A stretch of DNA of 64,000 bases from Blastomyces gilchristii SLH14081 (taxonomy: Eukaryota; Ascomycota; Eurotiomycetes; Onygenales; Ajellomycetaceae): contig NW_003101680.1 of assembly GCF_000003855.2 (NCBI RefSeq), positions 6,058,613 to 6,122,612 on the forward strand, written 5' to 3'. Under the pieces are notes generated by a model that did no database searches, was not told where the DNA came from, and was given only the letters and a program-made list of their open reading frames with translations. Positions 34,299-45,488 of the stretch are shown here, one piece after another; position 1 is the first letter of the stretch, and every line of letters starts with the position of its first letter. Both the position numbers and the translations under genes were made by a program.

Positions 34299-37200
34299 TT
34301 AGCCCTCTCTTTTCAGAAGCAGTTCCTATCAGTCAAGGGCCGCTGTTTCAGATAATGTGGAACTCAGAGTCCAGATCAGGCAATTATATCTGACTCATTT
34401 CATGAGATATTGTTGACTGCAGCTGCAGAGTCTCTCATTGAAGATATTCTCAATCTCTCACTCAAGCTCATTATCTTCTTCTATGATGCCTGGCAGCTGT
34501 CAGTCAGAAGTCAGTTAAGAAGAGAATGAATCAGTGATAGTACAGCAGAGCAAGCTTGTATGAAAGACATTGTGAATCTCTGATGATATGTTAAGATGAT
34601 AGTTATGACTATTTAGAACTTCTATCACTTTATACCTGACATGGTGGTAATCTAGCATACAAGATGAACATGTGATTTGTATATTCCTGAGATTCAATTA
34701 TACAAGGTCTTCTATCTTATATTGCTCTGTGAGATCTTATCAGATATTGATTTAATCTTCTTAGTCTTATTTCACAGTTATTATGAAGATCTCTGCTTAG
34801 TGACAGGTATCTCAGAGCTTCATTACTATATTATCAGCAATCTGAATCAGACTGCAGAGATTCAGTGTGAACTATATAATCTCTAGAAGATTTAACACTT
34901 TCATGTAATATCTGTATGTAAGAAAGAACAGACTTATATCTATTAAAATAATATCTTAATCATTGATAGTGACTTCTGCATGTAGAAGAAGATCATGTTA
35001 ATCATCTTATAAGTAATTACAGAACTTATAAAGATAATTCTTCATGATCTGAATTATCTGTTTTAATGTATTATCAGTCTCAGAGTGATAGATAGTTAAT
35101 AAATAGTGTATAATCTTGAGAACTTGACAGATTCTTGTTCAGAGAGTACTCATGAATTGATAATCTTGATTCAATACAATAGATCTTGATAACTCATGTA
35201 TCTGATAGAATGAACTCTGTAAGAAGACTTCAGTAACTTATTCAGTATTCATCTTATTACAAGATTTTAATATTATATCTTTACTTAGTCAGTCAACAAT
35301 AATCAGAATATTCTTACAATTCTTACTCTTAGATAAATCAATAGTAAAGTTAATTACTACATCTTATTAGATTTTATCAGAGATATTAAGTAATTTCAGT
35401 AGATCTTTTCTACAGTTCTTTTATAAGATAATGAAAGAACAGCAGTTGTAGTTTTGAATGAAGTGTCAGATACTATTTAATATCTTAGACTAGTAGAACT
35501 CTTAGAAGATTATTCTATACAGTTATTCATGACCTGAGTGACTGATTATACATGAATCATGCATCTCTTACATTATTCAAGTGTATAAGAATTTGAAGTG
35601 AAGAACTCAACATTGTTCACAGAACTGTAGAGTATTATTATCATTGATTGAGTGTTCTGAGATGTTGATTCTTATATATAGTTCTGAAGAGAATCAGAGT
35701 GCTTCTTAACATACTGCTTCAGTGAGTGCTTGAAGAAGTTCATCAGTTTGAGCTGTTACATGTCATAATTCATTCAGTGTAGGTTTGAAAGAAGTTGAGA
35801 TATCAGTGTCAGTGTCAGTGTTGATGTCAGTGACAGTTCTAATCAGAGAAGTGTGTATAGTGTCATGAGTTGTTCTATCTTGATCAATCAATATCTTCAG
35901 ATTCAAGAGTTGATGTTCTTGATTCATTCAGCATGTATCTGTTATATCAGACAGCATATCTTATTCTCATTGTGAGAGAGTATCTGTCATTGAGTTCTGA
36001 CTGTCAGAGCAGTAGTGTATTATAAAATAAAAGCAGCTTAGAAACTCAGATTATCATATCTATCATTCAGTGAGTTTACAGATAGTTATGAAATATTTAA
36101 GGTTCTTATAATCTATGATTATCTCAAATTCAGAAATACTTCAGAGTTCAGAGTCTCATTCTTCTAGACAGTGTACAATCACAAGAAGTTCCTTGTCATA
36201 GATCTCATAGTTGCATTCAGCAGGACTCAGTTTCTTAGACATGAAGATGCATGATTGTAAGACATCTTCATTATCATATTACAATATAGCTTTCTCTGTA
36301 ACATAGTCAGAGAAGTCAGCTTTAATAACTGTTTCACAATCAGAATCAAATATCATTAATAGAGAGGTATTGATTAACATCTTCTTCATCTATGTGAATG
36401 CAGCTTCAGTATTCACTGATTACTGAAATACTGAGTTCTTTCTGATGAGTTCTGTAAGTGATCTCACAATATCTGAGAGATTTCATATAAATCACTGATG
36501 AAAGTTAGCAAATCTGATGAAGCTTTGTACATCTTTCACAGTATATAAAGCTTTTTATTCAAGAATGATAGAGACTTTCTTGAGATTAATTTAAATTCTC
36601 TTACTAGCTTCTATGATAAAATCTAGATATTTAATACTCTTGACTTTGAAGTCATACTTGTCAATATCTATTGATAGTTCTACTTCTGATAATCATTGTA
36701 GTACTCTTCACATGTATTCTTGATATTCTTTTCTGATCTCATCAGTGAAGATGAGAATGTCATTGAGATATACAGATATAAATTCATTAAGAAAATCTCA
36801 GAGTGCTCAGTTAATATACTTCTGAAATGTACTGAGAGTATTGACTAGTTCAAAGAGTGTAACTATTTATTCAAAGAAATTATAACATGTTCAGAATACT
36901 GTAAGTTATTCATCTTCTTCAGTAATACAGATTTTATAAAATGTGATGATAATATCTAATTTTATAAACTATTGAGCTTGTCTGATATGAGCTAGAGTTT
37001 CATTGATAAGAGATAAAGAATAGTGATTCTTCTTGATTAATCTGTTCAATTCTCAATAGTTCACACAGAATCAGAGTTCTTTATCTGATTTCTTTATAAA
37101 GAGAATAGAAGCTGCAGTGAAAGAGTTGCTAATATATATGAATTCTTTATTTAACAGATCATTGAGTGTCTTTCAAAGAAGAAGGAGTTCATCTCAGAAC

Positions 37201-39000
37201 AAGTTATAAAGAGAGCCTTAGAATGATTCAGAGTTCTTATTATTCTTCTTTTTCAACTTGATACTGTGGTTCACTTCTGAACCTCATAAGAGAGATAGAT
37301 TTTTAGCATTATTATCTTGTCAGAAGACATCTAGATATTCATGATATTATTAAGAGAGTTTTGTATAAGAATCTGTTATTGTAATGCAGGATAACTTTTT
37401 TAGAGCCTTTTTGATATCAGTCAGACTGACAGAATAAATTGATATATGATTCTGCTATCAGCAATTCTTTCAGCAACTTCTTTTTCTGAGTATTTTATAG
37501 ATGTTGACAGAGATCTGTGTCAGGTTCATAGTCTTGTGAATGTCATTCTCATAAACTCTATCATTGTTAGAGAATATTAAACTCCTGTTTCAAGTGTTCA
37601 ATAAGATGCCTTGTTCAGATAGTCAGACAAGTTCTAATATAAGATTATAATCAAGATTATCAACTTTATATGCATAGACATCTTTATACTGATGTTCTCT
37701 GATATCTATGTTTAGTTTTACCATGTAACAGATGCAAACATCTTTTGAATCATTGAATTCTGCAAGAAGTCAGAGTTTTGATAAGAGAATATACTGAAGG
37801 TTATAATGTCTTATAACTGAATATTTAATCATTGCATAGTGACATAGACTGCTATCTATCATGACATTTATATTATAAATGTTATTAATCACAGTAGATA
37901 TAAGAATTGCATTTATTGTTATTTTCTCTTTAAATCATTGTCATCTGATCTCTTCAAGCTTCTGTTTACAAATTTGAATAGAAGCTAATCTTTTCCCTGT
38001 TTCACTGAGACATTCTTGTAGTTATCTTCTGATTCTTTCTTCACTGCAATGTGGTTGATGTGGACAGATACTGATTCATTCTTTAAATGAGAAGACACTG
38101 ATCTTTCTCTTGATTGAGAAGGCATATAGATTAATTAACAGTTGAAAGCAATGTGTTCTGATCAGTTACAGTTAATACACACTTTATATTGACATCAATC
38201 AGTGACTTCTTCAGGAGTGATCTCAGGAACTCAGAAGCCTGTTCAAACAACAGAAACTCTTGCTTGTGTGTAGACATTCAAGTCTACTCAATTCATGACA
38301 TCTGCATCATTGTTATTCTTCAGCGCAGGTGTGTGAGTGACTGAGTTATTTCTTAATGCAGATGTGTAATGTCTTCTGCCACTGTTCTGTATACTCTTGA
38401 GCTTGATAAGATGATCATTCAATATCTGAAGCTGTGTGCAGAAACCTTCATAAGTCTGATCTTCATCTACACTTACAAGAGCCTGTAAGAGTTTGAAAGT
38501 TAATGTCTTTTTAAGCATACTAATTTTCATTTGATTCTCTCAAGATTGATCATCTGCTTCTAGAATCTTGATATCAAAGTCAGGAATGAATGTTGTAAGA
38601 GAAGTATTTCTCTGTTAAGTACTCTGTAATCAATCTAATACTTTCTGTTGTATGACAGTGTCTTGAAACAGAATATCAAGATATTGAATAATATTGTCAG
38701 ATGTTTACAACACTGATTTACATGCTTTTATTCATGAATGAAACTTCTGTTTCATATAATCTTTCAATTGTTCATTGATATATCAATCTTGATTGATTAG
38801 TGAATCAATGACATCTTCATCTACACTTAGTTTTATAATCATTTTCATTCTCCATGATGAGTAGAGAGTGAGATCAGAAGTATTAAAATATATAAGAGTA
38901 TCTAAGTGTTTCTTCAGTGCTTTTGTATTTAATTCTGTAGATATTGAAATCACATGAGTTAATTATTGAATCTCTTCATATTGAAGTTGTTGAGTTGCAT
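34299..39000 (-). pseudogene. Gypsy gag-pol remnant of G5
   Basis: The gag fragment 38288-38530 is open for 80 codons (MKISMLKKTLTF, GFCTQLQILNDHLIKLKSIQ) and is the best-preserved gag piece of the family here. Integrase linker motifs lie at 34515-34697 (RYKVIEVLNSHNYHL, IHNVFHTSLL). Everything else is interrupted by stops. Confidence 0.8.
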
Positions 39001-39402
39001 TCATATCAGCTATTTATTATTATTGTAATTTCAACATTGCTCAGAGTCATTGTAGCATCATATCTATACTGGCATTTGAGAGTTTCATATTATTGTTAGA
39101 CATAGTTATATTGTTTTATCAGATGTCTAATATCTGTGAAATCTGAAGAAGTGTAATTATATGAATATCTCATATATCTGAGTGTCAGAACTCTCTGGTC
39201 TTTCACTGACATTCTCTTTGTAAGATCTTATTACAGGGTCAGAATAACTGATGAGCAAGCTTCTATCTGAGAACTCAGTGTTCACTTTAACTGATTATTT
39301 CTCTTTCTTATGTGTTGTTACATGTTCAGATATCTCTCAATGAATAATTGTTTCTAATAAGAAGATGATGTGTGAATAATCATTTCTAATAAGAAGATGA
39401 TG

Positions 39403-39413
39403 AATGTTTTTCT
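39403..39413 (-). promoter_or_regulatory. Putative self-priming primer-binding site of G5
   Basis: Minus-strand AGAAAAACATT, 2 nt inside the 5' LTR. Exact reverse complement of AATGTTTTTCT in the same LTR (39474-39484). Confidence 0.68.
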
Positions 39414-39415
39414 AG

Positions 39416-39726
39416 TGTAAGAGGCCTATGCTGAATAGATTGATATAATATTAATAGGTCTTATATAACAAAGAGAAAAACATTAGAGAAGGGAAGAAAA
39501 GAGAAAGTGTGAGAATCAGTGATCAAAGTGAATATTTATACACATATGTGATGATGTATGTGATGAAGCTTTCAGGGCGGAAGAATCTATACGCGTTAGT
39601 GGCAGCCGAGGATCGGTGATTGAGAATGCCGAGAATCGGAGTGTACGCGTTCGAGAATGAAGCGGTTGGAATCTGTGGAGTGAGAATGGAATAGTCTATA
39701 TGATTGATCGGGCGCAGCCTGCCACA
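39416..39726 (-). repeat. Gypsy 5' LTR of G5
   Basis: 311 bp, ends TGTAAGAGGCC and CTGCCACA on the plus strand. The outer edge keeps CpG sites (GATCGGGCGCAGCCTGCC). Confidence 0.87.
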
Positions 39727-40572
39727 CTCTGTAATCAATCTAATACTTTCTATTACATAGCAGTGTCTTAAACCAGAATATTAAGATGTTTAATAATGTT
39801 ATCAGATGTATATAATACTGATTTATATACTTTCATTTATGAATAAAACTTCTGTCTTATATAATCTTTCAATTGATTATTGATATATTAATTTTAATTA
39901 GTTAATAAGTCAATGATGTCTTCATCTACACTTAGTTTCATGAGTATTTTCAGTCTTTATAATGAGTAGAGAGTGAGATCAGAAGTATGAAAATATGTAG
40001 CAGTATTTAAACATTTCTTCAGTACTTATATATTTATATCTAATTGAATCAGTGTTAAAATTGTCTGTGCAGTTATTTCTTATTAAGTTAGTTCTTGATT
40101 TTCCTTATATTGACATTGTTGAGTTGCATGCATATTAGCTATTTATTATTATTGTAATTTTAATATTACTCAGAGTTACTGTGATACTACATCTATGCTT
40201 ACATTTAAAGATTCTATCATATTATTATTAGACATAGTTATATCATTCATTGAATATATAATATCTGTGCTGAAGAATTCTTTGAAATCAGAAGAAGTGT
40301 AATCATATAAATATCTTATACATCTAAGATTTTAGAACTCTTAAGTCTTTCACTGATATTCTCTTATAAGATCTTATTCTCTTCATGAGATCTTATTACA
40401 GAGGCAGAGTGACTGATGAGTAAGCTTCTATTTAGAGACTCTCTATCTGCTTAACTAATTATTTATTTCTCTATTTCTTACATGTTATTATGCATTTAAA
40501 TATCTCAGTGAGTAATCATTTCTAATAAGAAGATGATGAATGTGAATAATCATTTCTAATAAGAAGATGATG

Positions 40573-40583
40573 AATGTTTTTCA
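40573..40583 (-). promoter_or_regulatory. Putative self-priming primer-binding site of G6
   Basis: Minus-strand TGAAAAACATT, 2 nt inside the LTR. Exact reverse complement of AATGTTTTTCA in the LTR (40635-40645). Compared with G5, one base has changed on both sides so that pairing is kept. Confidence 0.68.
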
Positions 40584-40585
40584 AG

Positions 40586-40860
40586 TGTAAACTAAATAGA
40601 TCAGTATGATGTTTATAGATCTTATATAACAAAGTGAAAAACATTAGAGAAAGAAAGAAAGAGAAAGTGCAGGAATTAATAATCAGAGTGAATATTTATA
40701 CATGTACACAGTGATATACACAGTGAAGCTTCGAGGTGAAAGAATAGAAATTCTGTAGATTTTTCAGCTGAGAATCAGTGACCGAGAATTGAAGCTTTGA
40801 TAGAAATCTATGAAGTATTATAAAATAGTCTATATAATTGATCAGGCGCAGCCTGTCACA
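40586..40860 (-). repeat. Gypsy 5' LTR of G6
   Basis: 275 bp, TGTAAACTAAATAG...GCGCAGCCTGTCACA. Lacks about 9 bp near its left end and a stretch in the middle compared with the 309-bp form. Confidence 0.8.
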
Positions 40861-41696
40861 TTTTTACAGTATTTACAGTACGATAATCATCATCACTCAA
40901 CTCAGTCTCATTTGCAGACCTGTGCAAATGCCTGTATATTGATATTTTATTCAATATATAAATCATTAAATTACTCAGAGAATTATACCTGTGTTAAGTT
41001 ACACTTGTATTTTCTCTTTTATAAAATTGACAATCTTAAAGCTGTTAATAATCTTATCTTCTCAGATTTTACAGACATGTACAAGTTTTATAAAAATGCT
41101 CACAATCATCTCTCTGATACTTATAGAGAAGATATTTCAGAATCAGAATCTGAAATTAATAATAGTTTACAATCTGAAGAATCAGAGCTTTTCAATTCCT
41201 GAAATAATCTTACAGCTCTACTATCTGTTGATTCTCACAATATCACTGAGTAAAGTAAGAATTCTATCAGAAATCACTCTCTTAATTATAAATATAATTA
41301 ATCTCTACATATTAACACTCACCCGGATCTTGATACAGACTTTTGAAATTAAATGAAAGAGAAGTATTCTGTAAATACTACTCTTCAGTTCTCTAATATA
41401 TGTGATAATTTAAAGTCAGATCAGTGACTTTTATTTAGTCTGATTATAGATTATTATTCGCTATCTTAATAAGAAGAATGAAAAATCTCTGTTAATTAAT
41501 TTAGACAGTAAGACTGATATTAATAAAACATATATTATTACAGTTCTGTTTATAGCTCTGCAGAATATAACTGCAGAATATAACTATTCTATATTAATTA
41601 TTCAGATAACTTCAACTGAAGTGACAGCTTATATAATCAGCAGTTATATTGTATACTTCTTATTTCAACTATCTATTAAATCTATTTCTAGATTTG
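40861..41696 (+). pseudogene. Pif1-like helicase fragment of Helitron type
   Basis: The frame open to 41202, and continuing with stops, resembles the region leading into the Pif1-like helicase of fungal Helitrons: KLHLY..., an acidic stretch (EDISESESEINNS, 41127-41165), HPDLDTDF (about 41321), then a Walker A region at 41501-41530 reading LDSKTDINKT. The usual GKAGTGKT differs only by G to A and C to T changes. Next come ALQNITAEYN and a TSTEVTAYIISSYIVYFLF segment matching the APTGVAA...LHSL motif. The 3' part (Walker B onward) is cut off by the LTR-like repeat at 41697; the 5' side is cut by the G6 LTR. No Rep domain or Helitron ends are seen. Confidence 0.55.
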
Positions 41697-42159
41697 TGTG
41701 ATTCAAAGATTGCTTAAGCCAGCGTATAATTACAGACGTACGCCGGCTTCTTATATACAGTACACTAAATTAATTAGTGACTGCTATGACCTCTTTACAT
41801 TTGTAAGCAAGTTCAGAAGCAGTTGTGTTATTATTCAGTGATTGTATATTCTTCTAAATTATATTCTTTCTCATCAGATTCAGTTATACTTATATAATTA
41901 TAATATATATTCTAGCTTCATGCGGATTAGCGCGTCACTAGTGTTCACAATTATGTAGTCTATTTCTGATTTAGCTAGTGTTCTGTATATACTCTTACAA
42001 AGACACTTTCACTATATTACATCTTTTTTTCACTCACTTTTCTTATTCTTCAATTATCTTCTTCATTATTATTATCATTAAGTGTTATCATCTTCTTCAA
42101 GATTTCTACTTCTTCTTCTGTTCAACATCTTATATTTATTGATCTATCATATTGTATGT
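41697..42159 (+). repeat. LTR-like repeat, copy 1 (with CpG hairpin)
   Basis: About 460 bp shared with 62268-62739. It starts TGTGATTCAAAGATTGC and contains an imperfect palindrome (41719-41748) followed by TTATATAC. The right end is lost where LINE copy 3 inserted. Probably the LTR of a fourth LTR-retrotransposon family; copy 2 gives a TG...CA structure. Confidence 0.55.
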
Positions 42160-45118
42160 TATTATTATTATTCTTCAATTATAGATGTATGCAGTCAGAG
42201 ACTATGACATCTACCTGAGAACTTTTAGTTCTCAGAGTTTTTTCTATATCTGTAGAGTAAACTATTATACATTCATCAATTTCAGATATGCAAAATCAGA
42301 AAATTCCAGCTCAGAATATAAAAACTGTTTACAAATTGCAGAATTTCAACATCTTCTGATACTTTGAAGTAATTTAACAATATCATGACAAAAGAAAAGA
42401 GAACACAGTCTTAAAGATAGACATATTAAATAGACAGATAGAAAAGAATAGAAAGGAAAAAGTAAAGTAGAAAGAGACTGTAACAAAACAAATTATTAAA
42501 AGATAGTATATAGCTGTTTTAACAGACTATATCTGATCAATTTTCTCTTCTTCATATTCAGATATTTCTGAATTTGGTCATTCTCTTGTAGCTGCTTAAG
42601 TTTCTGATAGAAAGTCTATTAAGTATTTAATTTCTGTCTCAGTTGAGAATAAGAATATTATATTTAATTGATTTAGATTATACTTCCCTTTCAATCTGAC
42701 TCTGAGACTATTGTATAATGTATAGTGTATTATAATATACTCAGAATTCTCATTTGCATTGCAGAATGAGCATTCTATTAAATCAAATCTATCATCAAAT
42801 CTTTGTATATAAGATTTGAAATAGTCATATTCTAGTTTCAGCTGTATTATAGATGAGAATATTTTCTTTTTACATTTAATTAAACAAGATTTTCACTTGA
42901 GTTTTGTTTCAAATCTTGAATAATGTATACTCTTCTTTTATTTCTGTCAGCTTTCATTTCACTTATCTAAACAAGATTCTTTTATCTTTCTCTTTATAAA
43001 AGATCAGAATACAATTTTTTGAATAGATCTGTTTAATTCTGAACTCTTTTTTACAGCTGAATCAGCTAATTCATTGTTATAAATATTCATCTAAGCAGGA
43101 ACTCAGTGCAGATGAATTATCAGCTTTAATATTCTTCTCTTTTAAATTTTCAAAACAGAGTTTAAAATGAGTTCAAGATTCATTTGATTATTATGAATCT
43201 GACTATTTCTAAGTCTTTCAAAGCAGCTTGACTATCAGAGATATTATATCACTTTCAAACTATTTCTCTTTATAAGATTTTATTTCAATGAGTTTGAAAG
43301 CTTTCACTATTATAAATAGTTCAGTATCAAAGACTTCAGATTCACAGTCTAGATTGAAGAAATCTGAGATAAAATTAATATTATCTTTCAGTATAAGAAA
43401 TGTCTGTGTCTAATCTATTCAAATTCTTATTTTTTAAGTCATCTGAATAAATCAGAATAGAGTCTTCTATATTGATTGTAGAAATTCTCTTCAAATACTG
43501 TTCATATTCTTTCTCTTTAGAGAGTTCACTTATTTGTAAGTCTATAAGAGATTCAAGCTTTTCTCTTCAAAGAGATATCTTCTCATGATTAACTTTTTCA
43601 ATATTTAAAGAATAAAATTAATTTTTAATCAGTGAGTACAGTCTGTATAGTTGAAAAGATATTTTCTTTGAAGAAATATTCTCATTTCAATCAAGAAATC
43701 TATTTTAATTCAGTTCATTATGAGAGTTAATTGATGAGAATTAAGAAGAGACTCTTTCTCTGATTATATAATTTGAGCTTATCTTTATAACTCTCAGAAT
43801 ATAGTTCATACAGGTCTTTTCAAATTTAATAGTAGAAGAAGAAATTGAAGCTTCAATCCACATTGCTTTAATAGAAGATGATTTGAATACTCTCAGAATT
43901 CTTCTTAAAGCTCTCTTTTACAGATTTTGAAAGAGTTCAGTGAAATTTTCTTGATTATTATATTAAACTTAAACTTCATAATCAGCTACTGAGATAATAC
44001 AGACTATATATAAATATCTCATAGCCTGGAAGAATAGATCTCTCTCTGTATTTAATAGTCTGATTATATTGTTTAATAGTCTTTCTGTCTTGATAGTTCT
44101 TTGTTAAATATGATATTTAAAATTCAACTTAAAGTTTAATCATACTTCTAATCATTTGATATTTAAACTGGGTTTAATCTCTCTATTTAAAAGAGTTAGA
44201 GATAGTTCTTTCTCATTGAATCTAGAAAAGAAATGAATTAACTCAGTTTTATTCATATTAAATTGACTTTGATTGATATCAGCTCTGACAAAGATTGTCT
44301 TTACTACTTCTTCAATTACTTCCAAATTCTCTCTGATTGTTTTTGAGCTGTAGACTAGATCAATATCATTCATATAACTCAGAGATCACACTATTTTCAT
44401 ATCTATATTTTTGAATAGATATGCAGTGTATATTGTAAATAAAATGAGTGAGATTCAAGATTCTTATGATACTTCTATTTTTATCTCAGTCTTGTCATAT
44501 TTCATTTCATCAAAGAATAGTTCTATAATTCTTTTAGATATAAAACAGTTAACTCATTTTATTAGAGAAAGTGACAGTTTTAACATCTTCAAAGTCTGAA
44601 TTAACTTTGACTTTGAAACATGATTAAATACTTCTTTTATATTAATAAAAACTACAGTTGAGATCAGATCTTCATACTTTGCTATTTAAATATTATAAAC
44701 AACTAAGAGAATAGTATTAATTACAGAACATTGTTTTCTATCTCTTATTTATTCACTGAATAAAAGAGAATTATTAATAGAGCCTATAAAAGATAGTTAA
44801 GTAGCTATTATATTTTCTAAAACCTTTTCTAGACAGTTCAATAGAGATATTACTCTATATGACTTAGAAATTGAAGTTTTTCTATTAAATTTTATAAGAA
44901 TCACTTCAGTGACTTCTCTTCAGTATTCAGAATAATATTCATTTTTTAAGAGATTGAAAAAGAGCTCAAAATATTCATTCTTTAAGTAGAGGTATATATT
45001 TTGAATAATCAGATGATTGATTGAATCAGGCCCTGTAGCAGTTTTAACTGAACTTGTGAAAATAGCTGACTCTAATTCATCTTGTGTAAGCTCAGATCAT
45101 TCTCAGTTATTTTCATCA

Positions 45119-45488
45119 TTATTATTATTATTATTCTTCCATTATACTCATATGCAAGCGGAGCTTATAATGAGTCCTTGCATGATGTTAAATACAGGTC
45201 AAGTGTTAGTTATACAGGAGAAAATACAGGTGTTGAGACCATGTCAAGATAACAAGAACATAGGAAAATACAAAGAAGTGACAATTAAATACATGCGATA
45301 ATAACTTCTCAGCTCAGGAACATAGAGCAATTCATTGAAGCGATTTGTACACCTCTGTATTTATTAGAAACCTGAGATGCTTGAGTTCCGGATTTAATGT
45401 ATCCCCTGCGGGTTTCGAACCCACGCGCCTTGGTTTCCCACGCCAAGGCGCTACTGGGTGGCCGCATTAACCATTCAGCCACCGGGGC
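45119..45488 (-). mobile_element. tRNA-derived SINE copy 1 (370 bp, 14-bp TSD)
   Basis: Reads right to left. The head begins GCCCCGGTGGCTGAATGG with box A-like TGGCTGAATGGTTAATGC and box B GGTTCGAACCC, plus a 9-bp hairpin GCGCCTTGG/CCAAGGCGC. A body of about 280 bp follows, then a 3' stem-loop and TATAATGGAAGAATAAT with an (AAT)n tail. The flanking duplication is AGTTATTTTCATCA (45105-45118) versus AGTCATTTTCATCA (45489-45502), one C/T difference. It sits inside LINE copy 3. CpG sites survive here, unlike in the surrounding LINE. Short open frames over it have no coding meaning. Confidence 0.88.
45402..45488 (-). promoter_or_regulatory. SINE internal Pol III promoter (tRNA-like head)
   Basis: A and B boxes as in a tRNA gene. 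B box GGTTCGAACCC within T-arm-like GTGGG...CCCGC. The long perfect hairpin and atypical anticodon loop argue against a functional tRNA. Confidence 0.75.

Larger units (their letters stand above)
33988..39726 (-). mobile_element. Complete Ty3/Gypsy chromovirus G5 (5,739 bp, TSD CTCTG)
   Basis: LTRs at 33988-34298 (3') and 39416-39726 (5'), both 311 bp. CTCTG at 33983-33987 repeats at 39727-39731. The interior reads right to left: gag (about 39000-37950), protease, reverse transcriptase (about 37100-36700), RNase H (about 36350-36000), integrase and chromodomain (about 34480-34330). It lies inside gag of G6 in the same orientation. Confidence 0.93.
31175..40860 (-). mobile_element. Ty3/Gypsy chromovirus G6, minus strand, split by two MITEs and G5
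   Basis: Reverse transcriptase (from about 31175), protease and gag sequence reads right to left, interrupted at 32276-32781 (MITE C), 33203-33706 (MITE D) and 33988-39726 (G5). Gag resumes at 39732 and the 5' LTR is at 40586-40860. Sequence is continuous across each insertion once the target duplications are removed. The integrase half and 3' LTR are missing at the left end. Its primer-binding site is at 40573-40583. Confidence 0.82.

Noticed and set aside
40991..41356. 121-codon Ile/Leu-rich frame
   Set aside because: Overlaps the helicase remnant in another frame; composition reflects AT-richness.
41719..41770. Helitron 3' end (hairpin followed by CTAA)
   Set aside because: Both copies of the repeat remain similar for about 400 bp past the CTAA, so it is not a terminus.
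45017..45301. 94-codon plus frame, mirrored by a 91-codon frame at 60962-61237
   Set aside because: Lies across the SINE body, antisense or sense by chance; no motif.
45402..45488. Genuine tRNA gene in the SINE head
   Set aside because: Long perfect hairpin, odd anticodon loop, attached SINE body, A-rich tail and target duplication show it is a SINE promoter.
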